A DNA stretch of 64,000 nucleotides from an uncultured bacterium (GTDB lineage Bacteria; Verrucomicrobiota; Kiritimatiellia; RFP12; UBA1067), in NCBI GenBank assembly GCA_900547945.1, contig URIT01000002.1, forward strand, positions 51,179 through 115,178, given 5' to 3'. The notes beneath the pieces were generated by a model. That model was not told the origin of the DNA, searched no databases, and was given only the letters and a program-made list of their open reading frames with translations. Position 1 is the stretch's first letter. The number at the start of each line of letters is the position of its first letter. Below, piece after piece: positions 55,706 through 64,000 of this stretch. The position numbers were made by a program, and so were the translations under genes.

Positions 55706-55713
55706 TCTGCGAC

Positions 55714-56640
55714 ATGCCGATTTTCAAGAAAGTCGCCGTCCTGATGGGCGGCACATCCAATGAACGCGCCGTCTCCCTCGTCTCCGGAACAAACGTCGCC
55801 GACGCGCTCGCTTCCCTGCACGAATTCGAGGTCGTCCCCGTCGTCCTCGATGCGGACAACCTCGACGCCCTCCCCGCCGACGTCGATGCCTGCTACATCG
55901 CGCTCCACGGCGGCTGGGGCGAGAACGGCGGCGTGCAGGCCGCCCTCGACGCGCGCGGCATTCCCTACACGGGGCCGGGGGCGCGCGCAAGCCGCCTCGC
56001 GATGGACAAGATCGAGACGAAGAAGGTGCTGGACGCCGCCGGGATTCCCAACGCCCCCTGGTGCGTCGTCGGCGACGCCGACGCGGCGTGCGCGGAGGCC
56101 GACCTGCCGCTTCCCCTGCCGGTCGTCGTCAAGGCGCCGCGCGACGGTTCCTCCGTCGGCGTCTACGTCGTGAAGTCCTTCGACCAGTGGGCGGACGCCG
56201 TCCGCAACGCCGTGCGGATCGACCGCGAGAAGTTCGGCGGCGCGGGCGAAGCCCTCGTCGAGGCGTTCATCCCCGGGCGCGAGATGACGGCGGGCGTGCT
56301 TGGGCACGAGGCGCTTCCCGTCATCGAGATCCGCGCCCCCGGCGGCTGGTACGGCTACGAGGAGAAGTACAACTCCGACGCGACGCGCTACCCTTTCCCG
56401 ACGGACGACTTTCTGCCCGAGATGCAGCGCCTCGCCCTCGCCGCCTTCGACGCGACGGGCTGCCGGGGCGTGACGCGCGTCGATTTCCGCATCACGCCGG
56501 AGGGGCGCATGTTCGTTCTCGAACTCAACACATCGCCCGGCATGACCGGCCACTCGCTCGTTCCAAAGGCCGCCGCGAAACACGGCATCCCCTTCCCCGG
56601 GCTGTGCCGCCGCGTGCTGGAAGCCGCCCTCCATGATTAG
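55714..56640 (+). CDS. ddl: D-alanine-D-alanine ligase
   Basis: Makes the D-Ala-D-Ala dipeptide of peptidoglycan. 308 residues of the ATP-grasp fold: VAVLMGGTSNERAVSLVSGT (N-terminal), ALHGGWGENGGVQAALDARG, PLPVVVKAPRDGSSVGVYVV and C-terminal FVLELNTSPGMTGHSLVPKA with the magnesium/ATP Glu-x-Asn. TATAAT lies 7 bases before the ATG, so a second promoter with a nearly absent leader may serve ddl inside the cluster. It overlaps ftsQ by 8 bases. Confidence 0.95.
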   Translation: MPIFKKVAVLMGGTSNERAVSLVSGTNVADALASLHEFEVVPVVLDADNLDALPADVDACYIALHGGWGENGGVQAALDARGIPYTGPGARASRLAMDKIETKKVLDAAGIPNAPWCVVGDADAACAEADLPLPLPVVVKAPRDGSSVGVYVVKSFDQWADAVRNAVRIDREKFGGAGEALVEAFIPGREMTAGVLGHEALPVIEIRAPGGWYGYEEKYNSDATRYPFPTDDFLPEMQRLALAAFDATGCRGVTRVDFRITPEGRMFVLELNTSPGMTGHSLVPKAAAKHGIPFPGLCRRVLEAALHD

Positions 56641-57490
56641 CCGCAAGCAGAAGGGCGTACGTGGAAGCGGCGCGACGCGCGGACTCGTCGCCACCGCCAT
56701 CGGCGCAGGGTTGCTCCTCTTCGCCGCCATCGGGATCGGCGTGTCGTTCGGCATCGGCGCCCTGGCCGGCATCTGGCGCGAACAGTACCGCGTCGAGGAC
56801 CGCGACCTCGACGTCGTCATCACGACCGGGAAGATGGTCCACCCCGACGTCATCACCCTCCGCTTCGGCCTGACAAACGGCGCCAACCTCGCGACAATCC
56901 CCTTCGAGGACCTCCGCCTCAAGCTGCTGGACCGCATACCCAACATCCGCGACATCCAGATCGAGCGTCGCCTCCCCAACCGCGTCAACATCGCCGTCCT
57001 GGAGCGCGAACCCATCGCGCGCGTCGCCCCGCCGCGAGGACGCGCCGTCTCCGACCGCGTGGCGGACCAGGAGGGCGTCGTTTTCCGGTTCTCCAGCAAC
57101 ACCGCCCTTCTTCCCATCATCCACGAAGCCAATTCCACTCCCACGCCGCCCGGCAAGCGCCTCACGGGGCACGCCGCCGCCGCCCTCCGCCTCGTCGAAG
57201 TCGCCGCACAGCCGGAACTCGCCGACCTTCGCGTACTGGAGGTCAACACCTCGCACAAGGACTACCTCTTCGTCACGCTCGGCAACTACGACCGCGTGAA
57301 ACTCGCCTGGGACCACATGGACGAAGACAGCCGCCTTTCCCGCGAATCGCTCCAGAGGCAGCTCCGGCACCTTCAGAGCGTCGTCAACGCGAACATCACC
57401 CCGCGCACGACCGTCTGGATTGCGACGGACTTCGGGAAGCCCAGCCGCATCTACGCCAGCGATCCCGCCCGGAACGGAAATCAGCAGTAA
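56633..57490 (+). CDS. ftsQ: Cell division protein FtsQ (POTRA domain)
   Basis: 285 residues: basic N-terminus, membrane helix GLLLFAAIGIGVSFGIGALA, then a POTRA domain whose VITLRFGLTNGANLATIPFE and RIPNIRDIQIERRLPNRVNI (the typical PXVxxxxVxRxxPNxLxIxV element) are clear, and a beta domain (DYLFVTLGNYDRVKLAWDHM). Periplasmic scaffold linking FtsK/FtsA to FtsBL. Position between ddl and ftsA is the normal dcw order. Sequence is diverged from proteobacterial FtsQ but motif order and neighbours agree. Confidence 0.82.
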   Translation: MISRKQKGVRGSGATRGLVATAIGAGLLLFAAIGIGVSFGIGALAGIWREQYRVEDRDLDVVITTGKMVHPDVITLRFGLTNGANLATIPFEDLRLKLLDRIPNIRDIQIERRLPNRVNIAVLEREPIARVAPPRGRAVSDRVADQEGVVFRFSSNTALLPIIHEANSTPTPPGKRLTGHAAAALRLVEVAAQPELADLRVLEVNTSHKDYLFVTLGNYDRVKLAWDHMDEDSRLSRESLQRQLRHLQSVVNANITPRTTVWIATDFGKPSRIYASDPARNGNQQ

Positions 57491-57505
57491 AGGATCCCTC
57501 TCGCC

Positions 57506-58720
57506 GTGAACCTCTCCGATCCCATCGCCGCGCTTGAAATCGGCACAACCCGCACCGTGATCGCCATCGGCGAGCCGCTTGAGGGCGGGCGTGTGCGCGT
57601 GGCGGCCGTCGGCGCCATCCCCTCCTCCGGCGTCCGCAAGAGCCAGATCGTCGACATCTCCCAGGCGCGCTACTCCGTCGAATCCGTCCTGAGACGGCTC
57701 GCCGACCAGTCGGACTACTCCATCGGCCAGGCCTACCTCGTCGTCTCGGGTCCGCAGATCCGCACCAAGCCCGTCGTCGCGCAGTGCCCGGTCGATGGTG
57801 GCGTCGTGCGCGACGAACATCTCGCCGAGGTCGACGCCCGCTCCTACGAAATGGGCCTTCCGTCCGACCGCGAAGCCATCGAGCTCGCCCCGATCTGCTA
57901 CAAGCTCGACGACGTCGACGGCCTCGCCTCGCCCAAGGACATGAGCGGGCACCTGCTCTCGCTCCGTTCGATCTGCATCCACGGCGCCGCGCCGCGCATG
58001 GCGGACGCGCGGGCTGCCGCGCACGCCGCCAAGCTCGAAGTCCCCCCCGAGAAGAACTACTTCGCCGGCACCTGCGCCGCCGCCGCCGTCCTCACCCCGC
58101 AGCACAAGCGCGACGGCGCGCTCGTCATCGACCTCGGCGGCGGTTCGACCGCGTTCACGGCCTGGTCCGGCGGCCGCCTCGTCCAGGCCGGCGTCGTCGG
58201 GGTCGGCGGAGACCACGTCACGAACGACATCCGCATCGCCTTCTCCGTCTCCCAGGCGCAGGCCGAACAGCTCAAGACGACCGCCGCCGCCGCGCTCATC
58301 CGTCCCGAAGACGCCCAGCAGCGCATCGCCGTGCCCGACCCCATGCCGGGCTTCAAGGCCGCCACGATCTCCCGCCGCGCGCTCAACACCGTCGTCAACG
58401 CGCGCCTCCAGGAACTCTTCGCCGTCATCCGCGCCAAGCTCGACGAGGAAAACCATCTCCACGGCCTCAACGCCGGCGTCTTCCTCACGGGCGGCGGTTC
58501 GGCCCTGCCCGGCATCGCCGAACTCGCCCGCGCGGTCTTCGGCTGCGGCGTGCGCATCGGCACGCTCGTCCCCGAGATCGAGGGCCTGGAGGCGGATCCC
58601 CATCCCGCCGCCTGCGCGGTCTTCGCGGGGTTGCTGCTTCTCGCCCAGCAGGAGGGGCGGCAGACCTCCTCTCTCTTCGATTCCGTCAAGAAAGTCTTCG
58701 GAGGGATCTTCCGGTCATGA
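57506..58720 (+). CDS. ftsA: Cell division protein FtsA
   Basis: 404 residues, actin-like ATPase tethering FtsZ to the membrane. LEIGTTRTVIAIGEPLEGGR (phosphate 1-type loop), VIDLGGGSTAFTAWSGGRLV (phosphate 2), VGVGGDHVTNDIRIAFSV, NAGVFLTGGGSALPGIAELA (adenosine motif) and a short C-terminal amphipathic segment SSLFDSVKKVFGGIFRS that would attach to the membrane. GTG start with AAAGGA. Its stop overlaps ftsZ (ATGA). Confidence 0.92.
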   Translation: MNLSDPIAALEIGTTRTVIAIGEPLEGGRVRVAAVGAIPSSGVRKSQIVDISQARYSVESVLRRLADQSDYSIGQAYLVVSGPQIRTKPVVAQCPVDGGVVRDEHLAEVDARSYEMGLPSDREAIELAPICYKLDDVDGLASPKDMSGHLLSLRSICIHGAAPRMADARAAAHAAKLEVPPEKNYFAGTCAAAAVLTPQHKRDGALVIDLGGGSTAFTAWSGGRLVQAGVVGVGGDHVTNDIRIAFSVSQAQAEQLKTTAAAALIRPEDAQQRIAVPDPMPGFKAATISRRALNTVVNARLQELFAVIRAKLDEENHLHGLNAGVFLTGGGSALPGIAELARAVFGCGVRIGTLVPEIEGLEADPHPAACAVFAGLLLLAQQEGRQTSSLFDSVKKVFGGIFRS

Positions 58721-59832
58721 ACGCGCTTCCCTCACCCCTTCTCCTCATCGGCATCGGCGGCGCCGGCGCCTGGATGACGCGCGGGATCCTGCGCGCCTAC
58801 GGGTCCGGCATCCGCGCGCTCGTCCTCGACACGGACGCCCAGTCCGGCGCCACCGGCGACCTCCCCTTCATGCTGCTCGGCGGGAACCGTCTCGCCGGAC
58901 GCGGTACCGGCGGGCAACCCGCCTCGGCGCGCGCGGCCTTCCAGGACAACCCCGCTCTCATCGACCCCGCGCTCGAAGGCGTGCGCACCGCCGTCCTCGT
59001 CACCGCCCTCGGCGGCGGTACCGGCGGCGGCGCCACCGGCGAACTGCTCAAGCACCTCCACACGCTCGGCATCGTCACGCTCCTCTTCGCGACGACCCCG
59101 TTCTCGTTCGAGGGCGAGGACCGCATCCGCTCCGCCAAGACCGCCGCCGGCCCCATCGGCGAATACGCCGACGTCTCCGTCTTCCTCCCCCTCGACGCGC
59201 TCGTCGCGGACGCCGGAACCGACAACCTCCGCGACGCCCTCGCGCGTGGCGTCGACACCCTCGCCTCGGGCGTCACCCTCCTCTGGCGGATCCTCGAAAA
59301 GCCCGGCTACATCCAGCTCGGTCCCGAACGGCTTCGGAACATCCTCGTCGGCTGTGGACGCGGCCAGTTCGCCACCGCCACCGCGAGCGGCGAAGACCGT
59401 ACCAAGGCGATTCTTGCCGCCCTCGCCGACCACCCGCTCCTCGCGCGCGATGCCTCCCGCCCCCCCGTTCGGACCCTCCTCGTCGGCGTGCTCGCGGGCG
59501 ACGACCTCCGGCTTTCCGAAATCGCCGACCTCTCCTGCGGCCTCTCCGCCGCATTCGGACCCTCCGCCTCCATCGAGCTGGGGACCGTCAACGACGAACA
59601 GACCTTCTCCGGCCGCCTCTCCGTCGTGGTGCTGCTCTTCGAGGAACACGCCACCCACACCACGCCGCACGCCTCCCCCCTGCGCACGCCGGGGACAGCC
59701 GACGGACGCCCCCACGGCGAACACGCCCTCGCGGCGAACTCCCGCTTCCGCAACGCCGAGAAGACCGTCTGGCACGACGAAGACCTCGACGTGCCCACCT
59801 TCATCCGCCGGAATCTCACGCTGGACCGCTAA
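58717..59832 (+). CDS. ftsZ: FtsZ homologue with degenerate T7 loop
   Basis: 371 residues. The tubulin/FtsZ signature ALGGGTGGGATG (98-108) and the N-terminal LLLIGIGGAGAWM are present. LVLDTDAQSGA and TTPFSFEGEDRIRSA follow, as does ASGEDRTKAILAALADHPLL (matching MGxAxGExRA..AAexAlxxPLL). But where other FtsZ proteins have INLDFADV (catalytic T7 loop), this one reads IQLGPERL (199-206): the Asn and both Asp are missing. The N-terminus lacks the extra ~10 residues of typical FtsZ, and the C-terminal tail ends DLDVPTFIRRNLTLDR, similar to the usual D-x-P-x-F-L-R tail. It probably binds GTP but may not hydrolyse it normally. ATG overlaps ftsA. Confidence 0.85.
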   Translation: MNALPSPLLLIGIGGAGAWMTRGILRAYGSGIRALVLDTDAQSGATGDLPFMLLGGNRLAGRGTGGQPASARAAFQDNPALIDPALEGVRTAVLVTALGGGTGGGATGELLKHLHTLGIVTLLFATTPFSFEGEDRIRSAKTAAGPIGEYADVSVFLPLDALVADAGTDNLRDALARGVDTLASGVTLLWRILEKPGYIQLGPERLRNILVGCGRGQFATATASGEDRTKAILAALADHPLLARDASRPPVRTLLVGVLAGDDLRLSEIADLSCGLSAAFGPSASIELGTVNDEQTFSGRLSVVVLLFEEHATHTTPHASPLRTPGTADGRPHGEHALAANSRFRNAEKTVWHDEDLDVPTFIRRNLTLDR

Positions 59833-61659
59833 GTGCCGCGCGACGGACATATCCGCCTCCTCCCCCTCCACGTGGCGAACAAGATCGCCGCCGGCGAGGT
59901 CGTCGAACGCCCCGCCTCCGTCCTCAAGGAACTCCTGGAAAACGCCCTCGACGCCGGGGCCACCCGCATCGAGGCCACCGTCGTCTCAGGCGGGCGCAGG
60001 CTCGTCTCGGTACGGGACAACGGCTGCGGCATGACGCGCGAGGACGCCCTCCTCTCGCTGGAGCGCCAGGCCACCTCGAAGATCCGCGACGTGGACGACA
60101 TCGAGCGCATCGACACCCTCGGCTTCCGTGGCGAGGCCATCCCCTCCATCGCCTCCGTCTCGCGCTTCACCCTCACCACGCGCCGCGCCGAGGACGAGGG
60201 TGGCACCAGCCTCACCGTCAACGCCGGCCTCCTCGCCGAGGTCAGGGACTGCGGCGCCCCGCCCGGCACCTGCGTCGACGTGCGCGACCTCTTCTGCAAC
60301 GTCCCCGCACGCCGCAAGTTCCTCCGCGCCTTCGCGACCGAGGAGGCCCACATCCGCGCCACCTTCACCGTCAACGCCCTCGCCCACCCCGACGTCGGCT
60401 TCACGCTGATCCTCGACGGACGCGAAGCCTACCGCCTCCCCCCCGGCGCCACGCTCGAAGAGCGCATCCGAGACCTCTTCGGCGCCCCCTTCGCGGAATC
60501 CCTCATCCCCGTCGGCATCTCCCCCGCACCGTCCCCCTCGTCCGTCCGCGTCCACGGCTACGTCGAACGCCCGGCGAACGGCCTCGCGAAGACGCCGACA
60601 ATCCGCCGCGACCAGTTCGTCTTCGTCAACGGACGCCCCGCGACGGCCGCCGCCGTCAACTACGCGCTCCGCGAAGCCTACCCCCGCACGCGCGAGGAGG
60701 CGCGCCCCGCCCTCGTCCTCTTCATCGACCTCCCGCCCGACCTGGTCGACGTCAACGTCCATCCCGCCAAGCGCGAGGTCCGCTTCCGCCGCCCGGCCGA
60801 TGTCCGCGACGCAATCATCGCGGCCATCGGCGTCGCCCTCGCCCCCCCGACAACCGCTGCGTCCCCTTCGGTCCCTGCCGCACCGTCATCGGACGCCCCC
60901 CCTTCCGCTCCATCCGCCCCGACCTTCGCGGTCCCCTTCTCCACGCCCGTCCAGACCTCCTTTTCCTTTCCATCCACACCTCCGCCCCCCCAGGCCGTCC
61001 CGGAAACGGCAAGCGGACCGGGCGGACAGCAACAGGGCGCGCCCGTCGCCCCGGAGCCGACATTCAACGCCCCCGCCCAACCCCACGCCCTCTGGCGTTG
61101 GTTCCAGGTGTTGGCGCAGACCTCGACGGGGTATCTGCTGCTGGAGACGGACACGGGGCTTGTCACGCTCGACCCCCGCGCGGCGCGCGAGCGTATCGTC
61201 TACGAGCGCGTGCTGGACCGCCAGAACGTCGTCGCGCAACCCCTGCTGATCCCCGAAACCGTCCAGCTGCCGCCGGCGGATTCCGCCCGCATCCGCAATT
61301 TCCGGGGCGACCTGGAGGCGGCGGGGTTCGTCATCGAGGAGTTCGGACGCGACACGTGGAAGGTCGACGCGGTACCGGACCTCATCAGCGGCCTTTCAAC
61401 TGCGGCTCTGCTCGCCTCGATCGCCGCCGACATCGCGGAAGCCGGCGCGAAGCGCGGTTCGGCCCGCTGGCGCGACGAACTCATCGCGAAGGGCATCGCG
61501 CGCTCCTTTGCCGGTGCCTCCCCGAAGCTGACGACCGAGAGCGCCGTGCAGCTCGTCACGGAACTCGCCGCCACGAAGATGCCCTACATCTGTCCGCGCG
61601 GGAAACCCGTGATGGTCTTCAAATCCTACCGAGAACTTTCACGAAATTTCGGCCGCTAG
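59833..61659 (+). CDS. mutL: DNA mismatch repair protein MutL
   Basis: 608 residues. GHKL ATPase: IAAGEVVERPASVLKELLEN, RDNGCGMTREDALLSLERQA, TSKI, LGFRGEAIPSIASVSRF and VRDLFCNVPARRKFL. A proline-rich linker spans ~340-410. The C-terminal dimerisation domain is present but LDPRAARERIVYE replaces the endonuclease motif DQHA-x2-E-x4-E, so nicking is unlikely. GTG start lies immediately after the ftsZ stop; no ribosome site is needed if translation is coupled. Coordinates mismatch repair with MutS (not seen here). Confidence 0.93.
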   Translation: MPRDGHIRLLPLHVANKIAAGEVVERPASVLKELLENALDAGATRIEATVVSGGRRLVSVRDNGCGMTREDALLSLERQATSKIRDVDDIERIDTLGFRGEAIPSIASVSRFTLTTRRAEDEGGTSLTVNAGLLAEVRDCGAPPGTCVDVRDLFCNVPARRKFLRAFATEEAHIRATFTVNALAHPDVGFTLILDGREAYRLPPGATLEERIRDLFGAPFAESLIPVGISPAPSPSSVRVHGYVERPANGLAKTPTIRRDQFVFVNGRPATAAAVNYALREAYPRTREEARPALVLFIDLPPDLVDVNVHPAKREVRFRRPADVRDAIIAAIGVALAPPTTAASPSVPAAPSSDAPPSAPSAPTFAVPFSTPVQTSFSFPSTPPPPQAVPETASGPGGQQQGAPVAPEPTFNAPAQPHALWRWFQVLAQTSTGYLLLETDTGLVTLDPRAARERIVYERVLDRQNVVAQPLLIPETVQLPPADSARIRNFRGDLEAAGFVIEEFGRDTWKVDAVPDLISGLSTAALLASIAADIAEAGAKRGSARWRDELIAKGIARSFAGASPKLTTESAVQLVTELAATKMPYICPRGKPVMVFKSYRELSRNFGR

Positions 61660-61663
61660 GCCA

Positions 61664-61692
61664 TTGACTTCAACGTCGGGAAAGAGTATACT
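61664..61692 (+). promoter_or_regulatory. Sigma70 promoter of tRNA-Pro
   Basis: TTGACT at 61664-61669, 17-base spacer, TATACT at 61687-61692. Expected start about 61699, 11 bases before the tRNA. A clean reference for the local sigma70 consensus. Confidence 0.85.
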
Positions 61693-61709
61693 TTTCCTTG
61701 TTTTCACCA

Positions 61710-61786
61710 CGGAGCGTAGCGCAGTCTGGTAGCGCGTTTGGTTCGGGACCAAAAGGCCGAGGGTTCAAATCCCTCCGCTCCGACCA
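61710..61786 (+). tRNA. tRNA-Pro (anticodon CGG)
   Basis: Acceptor CGGAGCG/CGCTCCG with A73 and encoded CCA. D-arm TAGCGCAGTCTGGTAGCGC. Anticodon stem TTTGG/CCAAA with loop TTCGGGA, giving CGG. T-arm GAGGGTTCAAATCCCTC. Length 77. Decodes CCG proline codons. It has its own sigma70 promoter (61664-61692). Confidence 0.97.
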
Positions 61787-62025
61787 TTTTGATTGATGCA
61801 ACCTGTTGTGGTTGTTTTTTTGCTCTCCGCCCCTTCTCTATCCGCATCCTCGTCCACCGTCCACACCCGACCTTCCCGATCTCCACGGCTAATCCCATCA
61901 CGTTTTCCGCCCGGTGTTTGCTGGGTTCGGGAGAGAAATCGGGATAAACGGTCCCGAAAAAAACGGGATAAGGATCGTCCACAAGACGATTGGACGCATT
62001 CGGACGAGTATGGTAGAATGGGAAC
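61787..62025. other. Intergenic region between tRNA-Pro and the glycoside hydrolase
   Basis: 239 bases. It contains the leaderless promoter and a possible short inverted GATCGTCCACAAGACGATT stretch upstream of the hydrolase. No gene seen. Confidence 0.5.
61991..62019 (+). promoter_or_regulatory. Leaderless promoter of the glycoside hydrolase gene
   Basis: TGGACG at 61991-61996, 17-base spacer, TAGAAT at 62014-62019. The expected start base is the A of the ATG at 62026. Confidence 0.55.
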
Positions 62026-64000
62026 ATGAAACATCTTTCTGGACTTGGGGCCGCCCTGGCCCTTCTGGCCCTTCCGGCGTTTTCCGCCGGGGCGGCCGCG
62101 ACAAACAACCCCTATGGCGCGTGCGCGCACGTGACGCGCGGCGAGCCGCCGGCGCGCATGTGTGCGCTCATGCGGCAGGCCGGGCTCGGCTGGGTGCGCA
62201 GCGACTTCGACTGGCGGACCCTTGAACGCAGGCCCGGCGAATGGGACTTCGCCCCGTTCGACGCCGTCGTGGCCGCCTGCGAGGCGAACGGCGTCCAGCT
62301 GCTGCCGATCCTGGGCTATTCCGTCCCGTGGGCGCATCCCGCACACGACCACCTGGACGCCTGGGGCGCGTACGTCCGGCGCGTCGTCACGCACTACGGG
62401 CGCCGCCTCCCCGTTCTGGAGGTGTGGAACGAGGAGAACATCCCCGGCTTCTGGAAGGACCCGAACCCGACGAACTACCTCGCCGTGCTGCGCCGGACCT
62501 ACGAGGTCGCCAAGGCGCACGACCCGTCGCTGCGCATCGCGTTCGGCGGCACGGCCGGTGTCCCGTTCGACTTCATCGAGGAGGTCTACCGCCTGGGCGG
62601 CGCGAAGTTCTTCGACATCATGAACATCCACCCCTACTCGCATCCGCGCGCCCCCGAGGGTGCGATGGACGCGAACATCGAGAGGCTGCGCGACCTGATG
62701 GCGCGCTACGGCGACGCGGAGAAGCCGCTCTGGATCACGGAGGTCGGCTGGCCGACGCATGCGTTCTCCATCCGTGGCGGTAGCCTGCTGGCGGCGGGGC
62801 TCCGCGCCGCAGACCCCGCCAAGACGGCGTGGCGGACGCTCTATGTGCCCGCGCACGCCGACGAGGCGTTCAACCTCCAGGCCCTGCTCGACATCCTCCC
62901 GCCCAGTTCCTCGGCGGAGGTCTGCCCGGCGGCGCACCTCCGCGCCCGCCTCGCGCAGGGCGACGTCGACGCGGTCGTCTACCCCTTCACTGAGGACTAC
63001 GCGGCGGACAGCGTGGAGGCCGTGGCGGACTTCGTCAAGGCGGGCGGCGTGCTTGTGGACTTCGGCGGCATGCCCCTGTGGAACGCCTACCGCGCGGATG
63101 CGACCGGGCGTGCGCGGCGCGTGGCAAACCATCCCGCCTGGCAGGACCGCCGGCGCCTGCGCATCCACGAGATTGCCTGGTGGGTGGACAGGCGCTACCC
63201 GGAGGCGATCCCCGTCGCGCCCACATCCGCCGCCGCCGGCGTGAAGCCGCCCCCATGCGGCTTCAAGGGGCAGCGTTTCCTCACGGCCCGTTTCCTCAAG
63301 CCGGGTGATGCGTTCATCCCGCTCCTCTCGGCGCAGACCAACGGGGTGGACCTCGTGGCAGCCGCCGTCTACAAGTTCAACAGCGACTACAAGGGCGCCG
63401 TCGTCGTCAACGCGCTGATGGGGCAGAGCGCGGGGACGAGCGACGAGGCGCGCCAGGCGCGGATGGTGGCGCGGGCGCTCGGCATCGCCTTCGCGGAGGG
63501 CGTGGAGAACTTCTTCTGGTACGAGTTCACGCAGCCGGATGTCGATCCAACCGATCCGGAATCGTACTTCGGCATCGTCCACGACAACTTCGCGCCCAAG
63601 CCCGCGTACGGCGCCTACTGGACGTTCGTCGACCAGCGTCCCGTCGGTTCCGTTCAACGCCCCGGTCCCTGGCGCAGCGCCGACGGTTCCCTCTACTTCC
63701 CGCAGTGGACGCGCCCGGACGGACGGGCGGCGGGGCTTGTGTGGACGCTCGGCGCGCCCGGCGCGCGGCGGCTCGCGTTCACATCGACGCGCATGGAATT
63801 CCGCGACGTCAAGGGCGCACGGGTACGCCCCACGCGCGATGGGGACGCCTACCTCCTGCCGCTCTCGGACGCCCCTCTCTACTTCGTCGGCGGCGCGCTG
63901 AAGGCGGAGCCCTTCGCGGAGGCGGTCCTGCCGGCCGAGCCCGGCGAAGCCGCCGCCGCCTACCTGGAGCGTCTGCGCGAACGCGGCGCGGCGGCGCGGG
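62026..64000 (+). CDS. Secreted clan-A glycoside hydrolase, partial
   Basis: The first 658 codons of a gene that runs off the right edge. MKHLSGLGAALALLALPAFS then AGA is a signal peptide. A TIM-barrel follows: WVRSDFDWRTLERRPGEWDF, LPILGYSVPW, acid/base EVWNEEN (Glu136) and nucleophile LWITEVGWPTH (Glu239), the NE/E pair of clan GH-A and most like GH39/GH5. It continues into an Asp/Ala-rich region with FTQPDVDPTDPESYFG. Likely degrades a plant or host glycan outside the cytoplasm; the exact family and substrate are not established. The mRNA is probably leaderless. Confidence 0.7.
   Translation, partial: MKHLSGLGAALALLALPAFSAGAAATNNPYGACAHVTRGEPPARMCALMRQAGLGWVRSDFDWRTLERRPGEWDFAPFDAVVAACEANGVQLLPILGYSVPWAHPAHDHLDAWGAYVRRVVTHYGRRLPVLEVWNEENIPGFWKDPNPTNYLAVLRRTYEVAKAHDPSLRIAFGGTAGVPFDFIEEVYRLGGAKFFDIMNIHPYSHPRAPEGAMDANIERLRDLMARYGDAEKPLWITEVGWPTHAFSIRGGSLLAAGLRAADPAKTAWRTLYVPAHADEAFNLQALLDILPPSSSAEVCPAAHLRARLAQGDVDAVVYPFTEDYAADSVEAVADFVKAGGVLVDFGGMPLWNAYRADATGRARRVANHPAWQDRRRLRIHEIAWWVDRRYPEAIPVAPTSAAAGVKPPPCGFKGQRFLTARFLKPGDAFIPLLSAQTNGVDLVAAAVYKFNSDYKGAVVVNALMGQSAGTSDEARQARMVARALGIAFAEGVENFFWYEFTQPDVDPTDPESYFGIVHDNFAPKPAYGAYWTFVDQRPVGSVQRPGPWRSADGSLYFPQWTRPDGRAAGLVWTLGAPGARRLAFTSTRMEFRDVKGARVRPTRDGDAYLLPLSDAPLYFVGGALKAEPFAEAVLPAEPGEAAAAYLERLRERGAAAR

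Overview
Kind of organism: a GC-rich bacterial chromosome with short intergenic gaps, many 4-base ATGA/GTGA gene overlaps, sigma70-type promoters and Gram-negative envelope genes (FadL-type porin, lgt, lipoproteins). The SecA with a large central insertion, the murC-murB fusion beside ddl-ftsQ-ftsA-ftsZ, and the gut-metagenome-like style of intergenic repeats suggest an uncultured member of the PVC group, perhaps Kiritimatiellota. That assignment is inference; no rRNA is present.

Layout. 1-18.9 kb is mostly minus-strand housekeeping: a spermidine/putrescine-type ABC transporter (permease cut by the left edge, ATPase), secA, tyrS, a 1-kb repeat-filled gap, a phytase-like esterase gene, an O-methyltransferase, an EamA transporter, glycogen synthase, argD-argB, a Gfo/Idh/MocA oxidoreductase, tRNA-Thr(UGU), a nitroreductase, a DUF1653 protein and a DUF3137/LemA pair. 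19.2-21.8 kb holds a dead IS30-type transposase and an overlapping ECF sigma factor/Ser-Thr kinase pair. 22-30.5 kb is a plus-strand accessory cluster preceded by a candidate structured RNA: a small P-loop protein, a secreted coiled-coil protein, an AIM24 protein, an ankyrin lipoprotein, a protein built of eight 21-residue repeats, a CD225/dispanin-like membrane protein and two lipoproteins.

30.5-44.7 kb is a genomic island of lower GC in part. It holds a MITE-like repeat, an ISKra4-like transposase remnant, a two-gene restriction-modification module (helicase-methylase with a 19-bp duplication that breaks its last ~30 codons), an AbiH-like gene, a 59-residue membrane peptide overlapping an LPO_1073-like gene, two unknown paralogues, several broken genes, and an intact IS30-type element with 33-bp inverted repeats. 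The last bases of the methylase gene recur twice downstream, which suggests repeated integration or recombination at that site.

44.7-64 kb returns to core genes: a glycosyltransferase-like protein, tilS, a FadL-type porin, a 1.4-kb repeat block, lgt, a ThiI-like PP-loop enzyme, DedA, yebC, a VOC protein, the cell-wall/division cluster murC-murB/ddl/ftsQ/ftsA/ftsZ, mutL, tRNA-Pro(CGG) and a glycoside hydrolase cut by the right edge. FtsZ lacks the usual catalytic T7 loop. Several genes have a sigma70 promoter placed so that the mRNA would start at or within a few bases of the start codon.
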